A stretch of 52,800 nucleotides of DNA. It comes from Candidatus Onthovicinus excrementipullorum (GTDB lineage Bacteria; Bacillota; Clostridia; Oscillospirales; Acutalibacteraceae). Within the stretch, counting starts at the first letter, position 1. Every line of letters begins with the position of its first letter. Of this stretch, positions 8,574 through 16,975 are shown in pieces. The DNA lies in assembly GCA_018712345.1 (NCBI GenBank), contig DVHG01000013.1, forward strand, positions 1 through 52,800. Direction: 5' to 3'. The notes below the pieces were generated by a model. The model saw only the letters and a list, made by a program, of their open reading frames with translations. It searched no databases and had not been told where the DNA came from. The translations under genes were made by a program, and so were the position numbers.

Positions 8574-9020
8574 ATGACCGTGAATCTGAAAACGGACCGT
8601 ACGTTTGGTGTTCCCGAGCCCGGCCGGAGGTATCGCGATCGGGTGGGGGCCTATCTCGTCACGGAGCATGCGGGACATATCGCGCTGATCCAAACACCAA
8701 AGGGATATTTTCTGCCCGGCGGAGGAATGGAACCCGGCGAGAGCGCGGAGACCTGTATCCGCAGAGAGATCCTGGAGGAGCTTGGCTATACCGTCCGGAT
8801 AGATGAAGTGCTTGGCACAGCGGACATGTATGTGCGGCATGAGACGATCGGTTGGTTTCATCCCGTCCAGTACTACTTGCGGGGGGAACTGATTCATAAG
8901 GTTTCCGTGCCGATCGAAGAAGATCACAAGATGGTGTGGCGGCCGGCCATAGAGGCAGAAAACCTGCTTTTTCCTGAATGTCAGCGATGGGCTGTTGCCT
9001 GCTATATCAAACGGAAATAG
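8574..9020 (+). CDS. NUDIX hydrolase
   Basis: This 148-residue protein carries a complete Nudix box from about residue 48: GGGMEPGES, then REILEELGY, fitting Gx5Ex7REUxEExGU. It probably hydrolyses a nucleoside diphosphate derivative; the substrate cannot be read from the sequence. Its start lies six bases after the galM stop, with AGGAG overlapping the galM end. It is last in the operon; a hairpin terminator begins 12 bases after the stop. Confidence 0.9.
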   Translation: MTVNLKTDRTFGVPEPGRRYRDRVGAYLVTEHAGHIALIQTPKGYFLPGGGMEPGESAETCIRREILEELGYTVRIDEVLGTADMYVRHETIGWFHPVQYYLRGELIHKVSVPIEEDHKMVWRPAIEAENLLFPECQRWAVACYIKRK

Positions 9021-9032
9021 ACAGAACAAAGA

Positions 9033-9066
9033 GCATCTCGGCCTGTTATCGCCGGGATGCCTTTTC
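9033..9066 (+). terminator. Rho-independent terminator after the NUDIX gene
   Basis: GCATCTCGGC (9033-9042) faces GCCGGGATGC (9051-9060), followed by CTTTTC. The stem has one G-T pair. Confidence 0.75.
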
Positions 9067-9145
9067 GCATAGATATTGTATGCGTGCTGGAAAATAAAGA
9101 CTTCGGCTCAGTAAAGCACCAATCTGTTCAGGGAGGGCGGCAAAA

Positions 9146-9733
9146 GTGAAAAAGGCGATCTCAACGCTGCTTGTTCTGCTGGCGATGGTTTTGATCTTCC
9201 TGTTCTCGGCACAGCCTGGGGACAGCTCGGACGAGACGAGCCTCTCAGTCGGCGGGCTGATTGGGAAAATTTTTGTCTCCGATTTTTCGGTGTGGACACC
9301 GGAGGAGCAGTTCGAATTCGCGGAGCGGATCAACCATCCCGTGCGCAAGCTGGCCCACGCGACGGAGTATGCGGCCCTCGGTGTTTTGATGACGGTTATG
9401 TTTGGTGCGTATGGCATACGGGGCTGGCGGAGATTCGGTATCAGCTGGGCCTGTACGGTGCTGTATGCGGGCACGGACGAGTTTCACCAGCTGTTTGTAC
9501 CCGGCCGGAGCGGGCAGCTGGGAGATGTTGTAATTGACGCTGTTGGCGCGCTGGCGGGCATTCTGCTCTGTCTGCTCGCCGGAGCCGTATGGCTGCGTTT
9601 TAAAAACCGGCGTGCCGCCCGCCCCAACCATAAAAAAACCGCACCCGGAGCTCTTCCCCGGGTGCGGTTTTTGATTTTTGGGGATCAGATAAGCTTTGGG
9701 GTCTGCTCATTGTTCAAAATGTGGCGGGCATAG
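9146..9733 (+). CDS. VanZ-like membrane protein; frame runs through a terminator
   Basis: The protein has about 150 recognisable residues: an N-terminal membrane segment, then RKLAHATEYAALG and GTDEFHQLFVPGRSGQ (VanZ family core), with three further membrane segments. VanZ relatives affect low-level teicoplanin resistance, but most have no known role. The start is GTG at 9146 with GGGAGGG upstream. The frame has no stop before 9733: the last 35 or so residues are translated from a strong terminator hairpin (9632-9672) and from antisense of the next gene. The natural end is probably near 9630, and a small indel may have removed the stop. Confidence 0.75.
   Translation: MKKAISTLLVLLAMVLIFLFSAQPGDSSDETSLSVGGLIGKIFVSDFSVWTPEEQFEFAERINHPVRKLAHATEYAALGVLMTVMFGAYGIRGWRRFGISWACTVLYAGTDEFHQLFVPGRSGQLGDVVIDAVGALAGILLCLLAGAVWLRFKNRRAARPNHKKTAPGALPRVRFLIFGDQISFGVCSLFKMWRA
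9632..9672. terminator. strong bidirectional terminator
   Basis: Seven A (9632-9638), stem CCGCACCCGG (9639-9648) with CCGGGTGCGG (9658-9667), then five T. It works on either strand between the convergent VanZ-like and DUF975-like genes. Confidence 0.9.
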
Positions 9734-10488
9734 CAGGCGCAGGACTGCTTGTAATAGGGATAGACATAGAGGATCGGAAAAATAAAAATACAGCTGGCGA
9801 TCCAGGGGAAAAAGCTGAACTTCATCTTGGCCGTATTGCCGCGCATCATACAGGCGTCCATGATCCGCGCGCTCTCCCGCAGTGCGTCCCGTACCCGAAG
9901 CTGTGGATCGTCCGCGATCAGATACGGCGTGAGGAAAAAACGCTGCAAAAAGAGCGTGGTAAATCCGACGCCGGCGATCCAGAGCGCGCCGGCGGCACAT
10001 CCGAGGATCACAAGTGTATAGACAGAGGTCCCCCTACTGTAAAGTGCGAGGGCGATCCCCGTACATACGAGCGCCGGGGCCAGGAAGAGGAGTGCCGAGG
10101 AGATCCGCACCACCCACCGCATCAGATACAGGGTGACGGCACGGCCCATCCGCCTGTACCAGCAAAAGGCGTAGGTGAAGGGACGGTATTCCCGCGCGCT
10201 GCGCTGCCAGTACCAGGCGTCCCGTCCGAGGAGAAGAGGCGGCAGGATGAGCAGAGAGAGTAGCGCCAGCACAAAGAGGATGACTGGCGCAGCGTACCGC
10301 CACCCGTCCGAAGAGAAAAAGCCCGGCAGGAGCTGGGTAAGCCTCCCAGAAGAGGCGGTGAAGAGTCCCGCGGCCCTCAGCAGCATGGAGAAGCAGGAGG
10401 GGATGACCAGCAGCAGGAAAGCCTTGCCGCCGTTGCCGATGAGCAGGGATTTGGCCCGTACCTTTAGATGGGCGCGCGTATGTGACAT
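9685..10488 (-). CDS. polytopic membrane protein, DUF975-like
   Basis: This 267-residue protein has about five or six hydrophobic segments and ends in a block (KMKFSFFPWIASCIF, then PYYKQSCACYARHIL) resembling the C-terminus of DUF975 membrane proteins. Function is unknown. I prefer ATG 10488 (MSHTRAHLKVRAK) because GGAGGTG lies seven bases upstream; a start at 10518 has no such site. The N-terminal HLKVRAKSLL helix before the first membrane segment is also typical of this family. It is a single gene that ends at the shared terminator. Confidence 0.6.
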   Translation of the reverse strand: MSHTRAHLKVRAKSLLIGNGGKAFLLLVIPSCFSMLLRAAGLFTASSGRLTQLLPGFFSSDGWRYAAPVILFVLALLSLLILPPLLLGRDAWYWQRSAREYRPFTYAFCWYRRMGRAVTLYLMRWVVRISSALLFLAPALVCTGIALALYSRGTSVYTLVILGCAAGALWIAGVGFTTLFLQRFFLTPYLIADDPQLRVRDALRESARIMDACMMRGNTAKMKFSFFPWIASCIFIFPILYVYPYYKQSCACYARHILNNEQTPKLI

Positions 10489-10589
10489 GGAAAACACCTC
10501 CGTCCATAGCATGGACAAAAATCAGGCGCTTCAAACAAAAAATAAGATTCCACACGCGATTTTCTACGGATGAGGGGGCACAAAACACG

Positions 10590-10617
10590 AAAAAGCCCGT
10601 CGGAATGCTCCGACGGG
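10590..10617 (-). terminator. terminator of the HAD gene
   Basis: CCCGTCGGA (10596-10604) and TCCGACGGG (10609-10617) form a perfect nine-base-pair stem with loop ATGC. On the minus strand it is followed by CTTTTTC. Confidence 0.9.
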
Positions 10618-10638
10618 TCGCTGGTTTGTATAAATTTC

Positions 10639-11355
10639 TCAGGAGAGATGTGCGGAATGGTAGAGCAGGGGGGAGTAGACGAAATTGGAGCGGCTTTCCA
10701 AGCCGGTCAGAATTTTGCGCCACTGGACGGGTGTCTCCAGGTAAAAGTCTGCCAGCTGCCGGATGGCCGGCTGGTTTTCCTCCTCTGTGGCGTCATAGAC
10801 GGCGGCCACGGCAAACCCGGCGCCTTTGGCTGTCCGGATGGCGTGGTATGCGTCCTCAAACACGAGGGTCTCCTCAAGTGGAGTCTCCATGTAGCTGCGC
10901 ACATAGTTGTATATATAAGGGCTGTTTTTATCCGTATGGAGCTCTGAACAGGTGAATACAAAGTCCAGATAGTCATAGATCCCTGTACGGATCAGCGCGG
11001 GCTCCACAATGGCGCGGTCAGACGCCGTAGCCAGGCACATGCGGACACCGCTCTCCTTCAGGCCCAGTATCATCTCCGTGACTCCGGGCTTGAGTTCAAA
11101 GGTGTTCCGGTACATCTCCTCGACCAGGCCGTTCATCCCCGCCTGGATTTCCTCCGCCGCCTGCGGAAGGCGGTACTCCTCGCGGATCATTCGGGAGGCG
11201 TCCGCCAGACTCATGCGGAAAATCCGTGCGTCAATATCGTCCTTCGGGGTGACGCCCTGCGCCTTAAGATAGCGGGAGGCAACCGTCGTCCAAGCCCACA
11301 TGGAGTCAAGGAGTGTGCCGTCAAAGTCAAAGATTGCACCGCGGATGTTTTTCAT
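10639..11355 (-). CDS. HAD-superfamily phosphatase or phosphomutase (subfamily IA)
   Basis: This 238-residue protein has motif I DFDGTLLDS (catalytic Asp near residue 10), a helical cap (about 18-85), motif II LATASD, motif III TDKNSP with the conserved Lys, and motif IV VFEDAYHA. That is the layout of phosphoglycolate phosphatase and beta-phosphoglucomutase. The substrate cannot be fixed. The cytosolic, single-gene unit has GAGGGG before the ATG and its own terminator at 10590-10617. Confidence 0.9.
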   Translation of the reverse strand: MKNIRGAIFDFDGTLLDSMWAWTTVASRYLKAQGVTPKDDIDARIFRMSLADASRMIREEYRLPQAAEEIQAGMNGLVEEMYRNTFELKPGVTEMILGLKESGVRMCLATASDRAIVEPALIRTGIYDYLDFVFTCSELHTDKNSPYIYNYVRSYMETPLEETLVFEDAYHAIRTAKGAGFAVAAVYDATEEENQPAIRQLADFYLETPVQWRKILTGLESRSNFVYSPLLYHSAHLS

Positions 11356-11638
11356 AAATAAAAGCTTCCCCTCAGCCGGCTTATACGGCCATTTTTAAAA
11401 TTTAAATTACCTTTCACGGGTGAGTATAGCACATCGGTACCACCTTTTAAAGAGATTTCACGAAATCTTGAGCGGAATTGCTGTTTTCCACATTTATTCT
11501 CCCCCTGCGGTACGAGTTTTTGAGCGCTTTGGTTGGCGCGGCTATTACCACAATTCCATTATATAAAATGTAATCAAAATGGTGACTTGAAAGTCGGAGA
11601 ACAGTAGAGACAAAAGGCGATTAAAAAACACAAAAAGT

Positions 11639-12637
11639 CTATATGTTTATCCGATTTTTCTCTTCATTTGGAAAAGCGACGCATAACCTTGGGATTTTTT
11701 TCTGACATTCACGGATTTCAGCGTCATCAGGTAAGGAGGAAATGGCACCTTTTCGGGAGGCGGTCATAGCGCCCGCGGCATTTGCATAATCAATACAGTC
11801 TGAAATCTGCTCAATACTGATGGACTCAGCTGTGGCATTCAGCGCCAGTATGCGGTGTAAGAATGCTCCAAGAAAAGAATCGCCGCATGCTGTGGTATCT
11901 TGTACTTTCGTGTGGTAGGTATCCAAGTGATCGATATGACTATGCGTGTAATAGGTACAGCCTGCCGCCCCTTTGGTGACCAGAAGGAGCCGGGCCGGAG
12001 TCTGGTCAAAGACCATGCGTGCCGCATCTCGCTCTGACTGACATTCAGTCAAAAAGGCAAGTTCCTCATCGCTAAGTTTAATAATATCGGCGTATTCCAT
12101 TCCTATCAAGGAAATCTTTTTTGCCGATTCCAGATCTCCCTCCCACAGGGGGAATCTGAGATTTGGATCATAGACTTTTACCACCTTTTGACCGTCCAAC
12201 ATATTTAGCGTATTAAATAGCGTGCTCCGGGCCGGATCTTTCGTCAGGCTTACGCCGCCATACACAAATATGCGCGCATTTTTAATAGCCGAAAGCGGGA
12301 TATCCTCGGGGCACAGCAGCATATCAGCTCCCGGTTTGCGGTAGAAAGAAAAATTGCGGTTTCCGCTTTGATCCAGTGTCACGAATGCGATTGTTGTGTG
12401 TGCCTGATTTGTCGTTTTTATATATTGTGTATCAACACCTATTGAACCGATATAAGCGCGCAGCCAGTCTCCAAAATAATCCTGCCCGACCATAGAAATC
12501 AATGCACATTTTTGTCCCAGTTTTGACGCTTGGGCCAATACATTGCATGGGGCGCCTCCGGCCGAGCCCTGAAACGCGAGCGGATCGCCCTGATTGAGCA
12601 TGTCGATAAGACATTCGCCAAAAGCAATAATATCCAT
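11639..12637 (-). CDS. PfkB-family carbohydrate kinase (fructokinase-like)
   Basis: This 332-residue cytosolic sugar kinase has the N-terminal GECLIDML and GGAPCNVLAQASKLG signatures. The C-terminal DTTACGDSFLGAFL block contains the catalytic Asp near residue 252. The start at 12637 (MDIIAFGECL) follows GAGGAG; a longer frame to 12697 overlaps lacI and has no site. It begins ten bases after the LacI-type regulator and is co-transcribed with it, so the regulator's inducer is probably the kinase substrate or product (inference). Fructose is the family's commonest substrate, but other ketoses or nucleosides are possible. Confidence 0.88.
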   Translation of the reverse strand: MDIIAFGECLIDMLNQGDPLAFQGSAGGAPCNVLAQASKLGQKCALISMVGQDYFGDWLRAYIGSIGVDTQYIKTTNQAHTTIAFVTLDQSGNRNFSFYRKPGADMLLCPEDIPLSAIKNARIFVYGGVSLTKDPARSTLFNTLNMLDGQKVVKVYDPNLRFPLWEGDLESAKKISLIGMEYADIIKLSDEELAFLTECQSERDAARMVFDQTPARLLLVTKGAAGCTYYTHSHIDHLDTYHTKVQDTTACGDSFLGAFLHRILALNATAESISIEQISDCIDYANAAGAMTASRKGAISSLPDDAEIRECQKKIPRLCVAFPNEEKNRINI

Positions 12638-12647
12638 ATTGATCTCC

Positions 12648-13613
12648 TCAATTCTCGTGAAAAACACTGTACAATAAGATCTCCCGTGTGGGAGCATCCG
12701 GATGAGCGATCCGTTTCAGAATCTGCTCGCCCGCCATGGCCCCCATCGTACCTGTGGGCTGCTCAATTACATGCATCCCGCGGAATAGCTCGCGGTACTC
12801 TGGGGAGTCCAGAAAGGTCACAACTTCATATCGGTCCGGATAGTGATTCAGTACGCATAGTGACTGCATACATGTACGCGAGTTACCAAAAAAGAGTGCC
12901 GTGCAGCCATTTTCGATTAGTTCCTCACATAGTGGCACTGGATTGCTGTTTTCTATGGACAAATTTCGGACGAGGGCTTTATCGGGTGAAAGGCCATGGT
13001 CGCTGACAGCCCGAAAGTATGCGTCATATCGATTTTGAGTAGTGCTCAGGTGGGGGAGACCGAAGATGCATCCAATCTTTTCGTGTCCTTTTTGCAGAAG
13101 ATATTCAACGCTCTCATAGATTGCCCGATAGGAGACGGTCTCCACCAGGTCCGCGCAGTTGTTCTTTAAACGGCGGTCAACAAAAACGACGGGGAAATTC
13201 TTGGGCAGATAGTCCGATAACTCCTGGGAATCCCCAACGGAGGAGGCGATGATTACCCCGTCAACAATTCCGGTGCATAGTGACTGCAGGACGCTCTGCT
13301 CTTTTTCTCCACTCTCACAGGTGTTGACTACCATGAGATGATACCCCTTTTTTGCAATTTCCCGCTCAATGGAGTCAATCATCGTAGCAAAAAACAGGTT
13401 GGAAATATCCGGGACAAGGAAGCCGATCATTCTTTTGTTCCCTGTTTTCAGGCTACGAGCGGAACTGTTTGGTGTATAATTCAGTTCCCGGATCGCCCGC
13501 TGAACCCGATCGGCCGTCTCCTTCCTGACGGGGCGGGAGCCGTTGATTACGTGGGATACCGTTGCGATGGACACGCCTGCGAGGGCAGCGACATCCGTGA
13601 TTTTTGCACCCAT
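12648..13613 (-). CDS. LacI-family transcriptional regulator
   Basis: This 321-residue regulator has an N-terminal helix-turn-helix (about 3-25: ITDVAALAGVSIATVSHVI), hinge helix SSARSLKTG, then a periplasmic-binding-protein fold (GFLVPDISNLFFATM, DGVIIASS). Such proteins repress until a sugar or sugar phosphate binds. Start ATG 13613 follows TTGGAGG. It heads an operon with the PfkB kinase. Its own promoter carries a TTTAAACGTTTAA palindrome just downstream of the -10 box, and a matching GTAAACGTTTAC lies at the start site of the divergent hydrolase gene. That points to autoregulation and control of both transcripts. Confidence 0.92.
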   Translation of the reverse strand: MGAKITDVAALAGVSIATVSHVINGSRPVRKETADRVQRAIRELNYTPNSSARSLKTGNKRMIGFLVPDISNLFFATMIDSIEREIAKKGYHLMVVNTCESGEKEQSVLQSLCTGIVDGVIIASSVGDSQELSDYLPKNFPVVFVDRRLKNNCADLVETVSYRAIYESVEYLLQKGHEKIGCIFGLPHLSTTQNRYDAYFRAVSDHGLSPDKALVRNLSIENSNPVPLCEELIENGCTALFFGNSRTCMQSLCVLNHYPDRYEVVTFLDSPEYRELFRGMHVIEQPTGTMGAMAGEQILKRIAHPDAPTREILLYSVFHEN

Positions 13614-13630
13614 TTAAAACCTCCAAAAAT

Positions 13631-13640
13631 TAAACGTTTA
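13631..13640. promoter_or_regulatory. LacI-type operator at the lacI-pfkB start site
   Basis: The perfect palindrome TAAACGTTTA, with flanking AT-rich symmetry (ATT before, AAT after), sits four bases downstream of the -10 box, where transcription should begin. It shares its ten-base core with the operator at 13785-13796. Confidence 0.7.
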
Positions 13641-13644
13641 AATT

Positions 13645-13673
13645 ATTATAGAAAAAAGCAGGGGGTTTGTCAA
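13645..13673 (-). promoter_or_regulatory. consensus sigma-A promoter of lacI-pfkB
   Basis: On the minus strand a perfect TTGACA (13673-13668), 17 bases, and a perfect TATAAT (13650-13645). Such a strong promoter implies tight repression, matching the operator at its start site. Confidence 0.85.
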
Positions 13674-13746
13674 CGGACGTTTCCACAACTATGAGGAGAT
13701 GCTTTTGTATAAACAGACCAAAAACATTTTTAAATAATCATAAATA

Positions 13747-13776
13747 TTGAAAATTATATTGATTTTGCGTTAATAT
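13747..13776 (+). promoter_or_regulatory. probable promoter of the membrane hydrolase gene
   Basis: TTGAAA (13747-13752), 18 bases, TAATAT (13771-13776). The operator at 13785-13796 covers the expected start site. Confidence 0.55.
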
Positions 13777-13784
13777 CGATACAG

Positions 13785-13796
13785 GTAAACGTTTAC
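13785..13796. promoter_or_regulatory. LacI-type operator of the hydrolase gene
   Basis: GTAAACGTTTAC is a perfect 12-base palindrome. It carries the same TAAACGTTTA core as the lacI operator about 150 bases away on the other promoter. Confidence 0.7.
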
Positions 13797-13845
13797 TATT
13801 TCTTTCGGCTATCACCTATCAATTTTCTCAGGAGGAGGAAAAGCA

Positions 13846-15726
13846 ATGAAACTAAGCTCTCGCCAAAAAAGTTTTGTGGCGCTGGCGGTATGTCTGGCCA
13901 TCTGTTTGGTCAGCCTGATCGCCTCAAATTTAACAGTGACCAACCTGGGTAAGGTTGAAATCAATAATCTGAATGTCTCCCTCCCCACGGGAGAGACGGT
14001 GCGGGTGCTGGAGTACCGGCCCTCCAACGCCACTACAGAGACACCAGCACCCGCCATCGTCTTTAGCCATGGAAATGACAACACTGCGGAAACATATCAA
14101 AACTACGCACTGGAGCTGTCCAGGCGCGGGTTTGTCGTATTTGCCCCGGACCTGACCTCGGCCGGTCTGTCCTCCCCTGTGGAGAGCGACCAGACGATCG
14201 GTTACAGTATGTATGATCTGGTGGAATACCTCTATGGGACGCTGGATTACGTAGATAACAGCCGTATTGGTATCACTGGATATTCCAAAGGCGGTGTTAA
14301 CGTAATGGACACGATGAATGCCTATGGCCGTGAACAGCGCGAACATCCTGATACCTATCAGCAGCGCGTCTCCGCCGCCTTTGTCATGGCCCCTAAGTGG
14401 GACAGCATGGAGGACTTTGCCACGGGTATCAATGTCGGTTTGGATGTTGGTATGTTCGATCCATACTCCAGACTATCCTTTGCTCCGGTGGAGGGGCATT
14501 TCCCTGGAGATCTGTCCGTAAAGACGGAGATCAAGGAATTCATCAATCAGGGCGTTCCTGGCACTTTTACCCAGGAGCAGCTGACCGATCCCAACACCGC
14601 TGTTCAGATCGGTCATGTATATGGCAGCTATGACAACGGCACCGGACGAGTGGTGTATAACGCTAAGGATTCCACACATGGACTCGGTTCTGTGAGCAGT
14701 TCCTTCATCCGTGAATGCGTTCAGTTTTTCACAGATACGCTCGGCGCACCTGTCGCAATTCCGGCAGACAGCCAAGTGTGGGGATGGAATTTTGCCTTCT
14801 CTGCGCTGGGGATTATCGCAGTACTCACCATGATTGTACCACTGTGTATCCTGCTCGCCAACCTGTCGTTCTTTAAGCCAATGATTCAGCCGGTCGGGGA
14901 ACCCTGCGCACAGCTGAAAACCGTTAAGGATAAAGTGATCTTTATTGTTGTATCATTGGGCGTGGCATTCCTCTCCCCGCTGATTGCACCTAAGATGTTC
15001 GGCCTGGCGAACAAAATTTTTGTTCTTGACGGCCACGCCGGTGTGAGCCGATGGTTCCTGTTGGGTGGGATGGCAAACAGCGTTCTGACGTGGACAACGG
15101 CGTTTGCACTGATCAACCTTGCCGTATTCCTGATCTTCTACTTTGTGATCCATCGCAGGAACGGCCTTCGCATGAAAGATTTTGGTGCACGGATCACACT
15201 CCCGAATATAGGCCGCACAATCCTGCTGGCTACTCTGGTATTTGTGCTGTGCTATCTGGTGGCATGCTTTGGTGCCTATGTCTTCCAAGTGGGGTTCCGG
15301 TTGGTGGATATGTCCTGGCAGTTTACGTCGCTTTCCAAGCTGGGGCTGTGCCTGCGATATGTCCCGTTCTATATCTTCTTCTGGTGTGTCAATTCGCTGA
15401 TTATGAACGGCTGTAATCGGTTCAAGGGAATGAAGGAGAGCGTCAATCTTATCCTGTGCATTGGATGCAATATTATTGGACTGGTGGTTATTGTAATCAT
15501 CTACTATGCCACCATGTTTACCACCGGAGCCGGACTGGGAGAGTTCTCGGATTGGAAGGCCTATATGGCAATGCTGTACATGATACTTACCATGACGATC
15601 GGTACTATTGTCAACCGCAGGGTGTATTTAAAGACAGGGAACATCTATCTGGGGCCGGTGGCCTATGCCACAGTGCTTACCATTATGAATTATGCGACTT
15701 ATATGATTCCTGATTTCCTGTATTGA
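13846..15726 (+). CDS. alpha/beta hydrolase fused to a polytopic membrane domain
   Basis: The protein has 626 residues. One N-terminal membrane segment (about 10-27) is followed by an extracytoplasmic alpha/beta-hydrolase domain (about 45-305). This has FSHGND (oxyanion region), the nucleophile elbow GITGYSKGG with Ser near residue 148, and a candidate catalytic His in DSTHGLG near 282. From about 308 on there are about eight membrane segments, with no enzyme motif that I recognise. The role is unknown; removing acyl groups from a glycan or lipid at the surface would fit. The start follows GGAGGAGG. It is divergent from lacI-pfkB and shares its operator type, so the same sugar signal probably controls it. 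A terminator follows. Confidence 0.75.
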   Translation: MKLSSRQKSFVALAVCLAICLVSLIASNLTVTNLGKVEINNLNVSLPTGETVRVLEYRPSNATTETPAPAIVFSHGNDNTAETYQNYALELSRRGFVVFAPDLTSAGLSSPVESDQTIGYSMYDLVEYLYGTLDYVDNSRIGITGYSKGGVNVMDTMNAYGREQREHPDTYQQRVSAAFVMAPKWDSMEDFATGINVGLDVGMFDPYSRLSFAPVEGHFPGDLSVKTEIKEFINQGVPGTFTQEQLTDPNTAVQIGHVYGSYDNGTGRVVYNAKDSTHGLGSVSSSFIRECVQFFTDTLGAPVAIPADSQVWGWNFAFSALGIIAVLTMIVPLCILLANLSFFKPMIQPVGEPCAQLKTVKDKVIFIVVSLGVAFLSPLIAPKMFGLANKIFVLDGHAGVSRWFLLGGMANSVLTWTTAFALINLAVFLIFYFVIHRRNGLRMKDFGARITLPNIGRTILLATLVFVLCYLVACFGAYVFQVGFRLVDMSWQFTSLSKLGLCLRYVPFYIFFWCVNSLIMNGCNRFKGMKESVNLILCIGCNIIGLVVIVIIYYATMFTTGAGLGEFSDWKAYMAMLYMILTMTIGTIVNRRVYLKTGNIYLGPVAYATVLTIMNYATYMIPDFLY

Positions 15727-15749
15727 TTCTCCCCATTCCCGGCGAATAT

Positions 15750-15784
15750 AAGGCGCACTGCAAATCTTTGCAGTGCGCCTTTGT
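15750..15784. terminator. bidirectional terminator
   Basis: GGCGCACTGCAAA (15752-15764) pairs with TTTGCAGTGCGCC (15767-15779), followed by TTT. On the minus strand the tail is TTATATTC. It lies between the convergent hydrolase and kinase genes. Confidence 0.85.
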
Positions 15785-15823
15785 GCTGCGATGAACAATT
15801 GGGGTTTGGTCCGCCTAATCGGC

Positions 15824-16954
15824 TTATCTCCTGTATTTTTCCACAATGGCCTTCATCTCGTCCATTTTCTTCTCCATATCCGCCACAAGGGCAAACTGGG
15901 TTCGGCAACGGTCGAGGTTGTGATCCGGATAATTGGTGTGGAAGTAGGTGTCCCCGTCCAAGTAATCGGTCAAGAAACGCATGCCGCACTCAAACGTAAG
16001 CAGCTTGGCGGAGAAGGGGAGGTACTCGATCTCCGTCGTGGTCAGGCTCTCCCCCGTGGACTCCAGATAGCCGCGGACGTAGTTTTCAAACAGGTTCAAG
16101 TCCAGCCACACCTTGGAGAGATCCTTCTCATCCTCGGCAGCGTGGTTAGCGCCGAAGCGGATGCTGTCACCAAAATCGTACAGGGACAGGCCTGGCATGA
16201 CGGTGTCCAGATCAATCACGCAGATGCCCTTGTTCGTATGATTGTCAAACATGACGTTATTGAGCTTGGTATCATTGTGCGTCACGCGCAGGGGCAGCCT
16301 GCCGGCCGCGAGAAGATCGACAAGGACATGGGAATCTGCCTCGCGTGCTTGGGCAAAGGCGATCTCAGCCGCCACATTGCCCTTGCGGCCGGATTTGTTC
16401 TCGGCGATGGCCTTTTGCAGGTTTTCAAAGCGCTTGGCCGTGTTGTGAAAGTCGGGCAGGATCTCGTGCAGCTTTTCGCTCGGATAGTCCGCCAGCCTGC
16501 GCTGGAAATCGCCGAACGCGCGCGCAGCGTTGTAAAAGACGGTCGGGTTCTCAATCTGCTGGCAGGTGTATGCCTCCGTGATGAACTTGTACATACGGTA
16601 GCACTCGTCCGCCTCGTTTCGGTAGTAGGGCTTTCCCTCCACGGTCTTGATGACATTGAGGGTCTCGCGGTCCGGGTCCCCCCCATGCTCAAGAATATAG
16701 GCGCGCAGGTGCTCTGTCACACCCAGAATGTTCTCCATCAGCGCGTCCGGATCCCTGAAGGTATCCGTGTTGATCTTCTGGAGCAGGTACGGTGTACGGA
16801 TCCCTCCATCCTCAAAGACGATCTTATAGGTGTAGTTGATATGGCCGTCATGGATCTGATTGTACTCAGAGAATGTGCCCCTCAGGCCGAAGTTTTTCTG
16901 GATTTCCGCGGCATTAAAAGGAGTATTCAAGTGCTTCACAAACCTTTCAAACAA
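15824..16954 (-). CDS. APH-fold sugar kinase, NahK-like (N-acetylhexosamine 1-kinase)
   Basis: This 376-residue cytosolic kinase of the aminoglycoside-phosphotransferase fold has a catalytic loop THNDTKLNNVMFD and a metal-binding block VIDLDTVMPG. These resemble bifidobacterial NahK, which makes GlcNAc/GalNAc 1-phosphate. That role would match the two cytosolic GH20 enzymes 11 kb upstream, but other sugars are possible. No ATG opens the frame: TTG at 16954 or GTG at 16939 (AAAGG close upstream) are the candidates. It follows the CBM9-like gene by 21 bases in one operon. Confidence 0.65.
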   Translation of the reverse strand: MFERFVKHLNTPFNAAEIQKNFGLRGTFSEYNQIHDGHINYTYKIVFEDGGIRTPYLLQKINTDTFRDPDALMENILGVTEHLRAYILEHGGDPDRETLNVIKTVEGKPYYRNEADECYRMYKFITEAYTCQQIENPTVFYNAARAFGDFQRRLADYPSEKLHEILPDFHNTAKRFENLQKAIAENKSGRKGNVAAEIAFAQAREADSHVLVDLLAAGRLPLRVTHNDTKLNNVMFDNHTNKGICVIDLDTVMPGLSLYDFGDSIRFGANHAAEDEKDLSKVWLDLNLFENYVRGYLESTGESLTTTEIEYLPFSAKLLTFECGMRFLTDYLDGDTYFHTNYPDHNLDRCRTQFALVADMEKKMDEMKAIVEKYRR

Positions 16955-16975
16955 TATTCGATGGGCGCCCGCTGC

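Noticed and set aside
7335-9029. Minus-strand open frame of 564 codons opposite galM and the NUDIX gene
   Set aside because: Antisense shadow of two well-supported enzymes.
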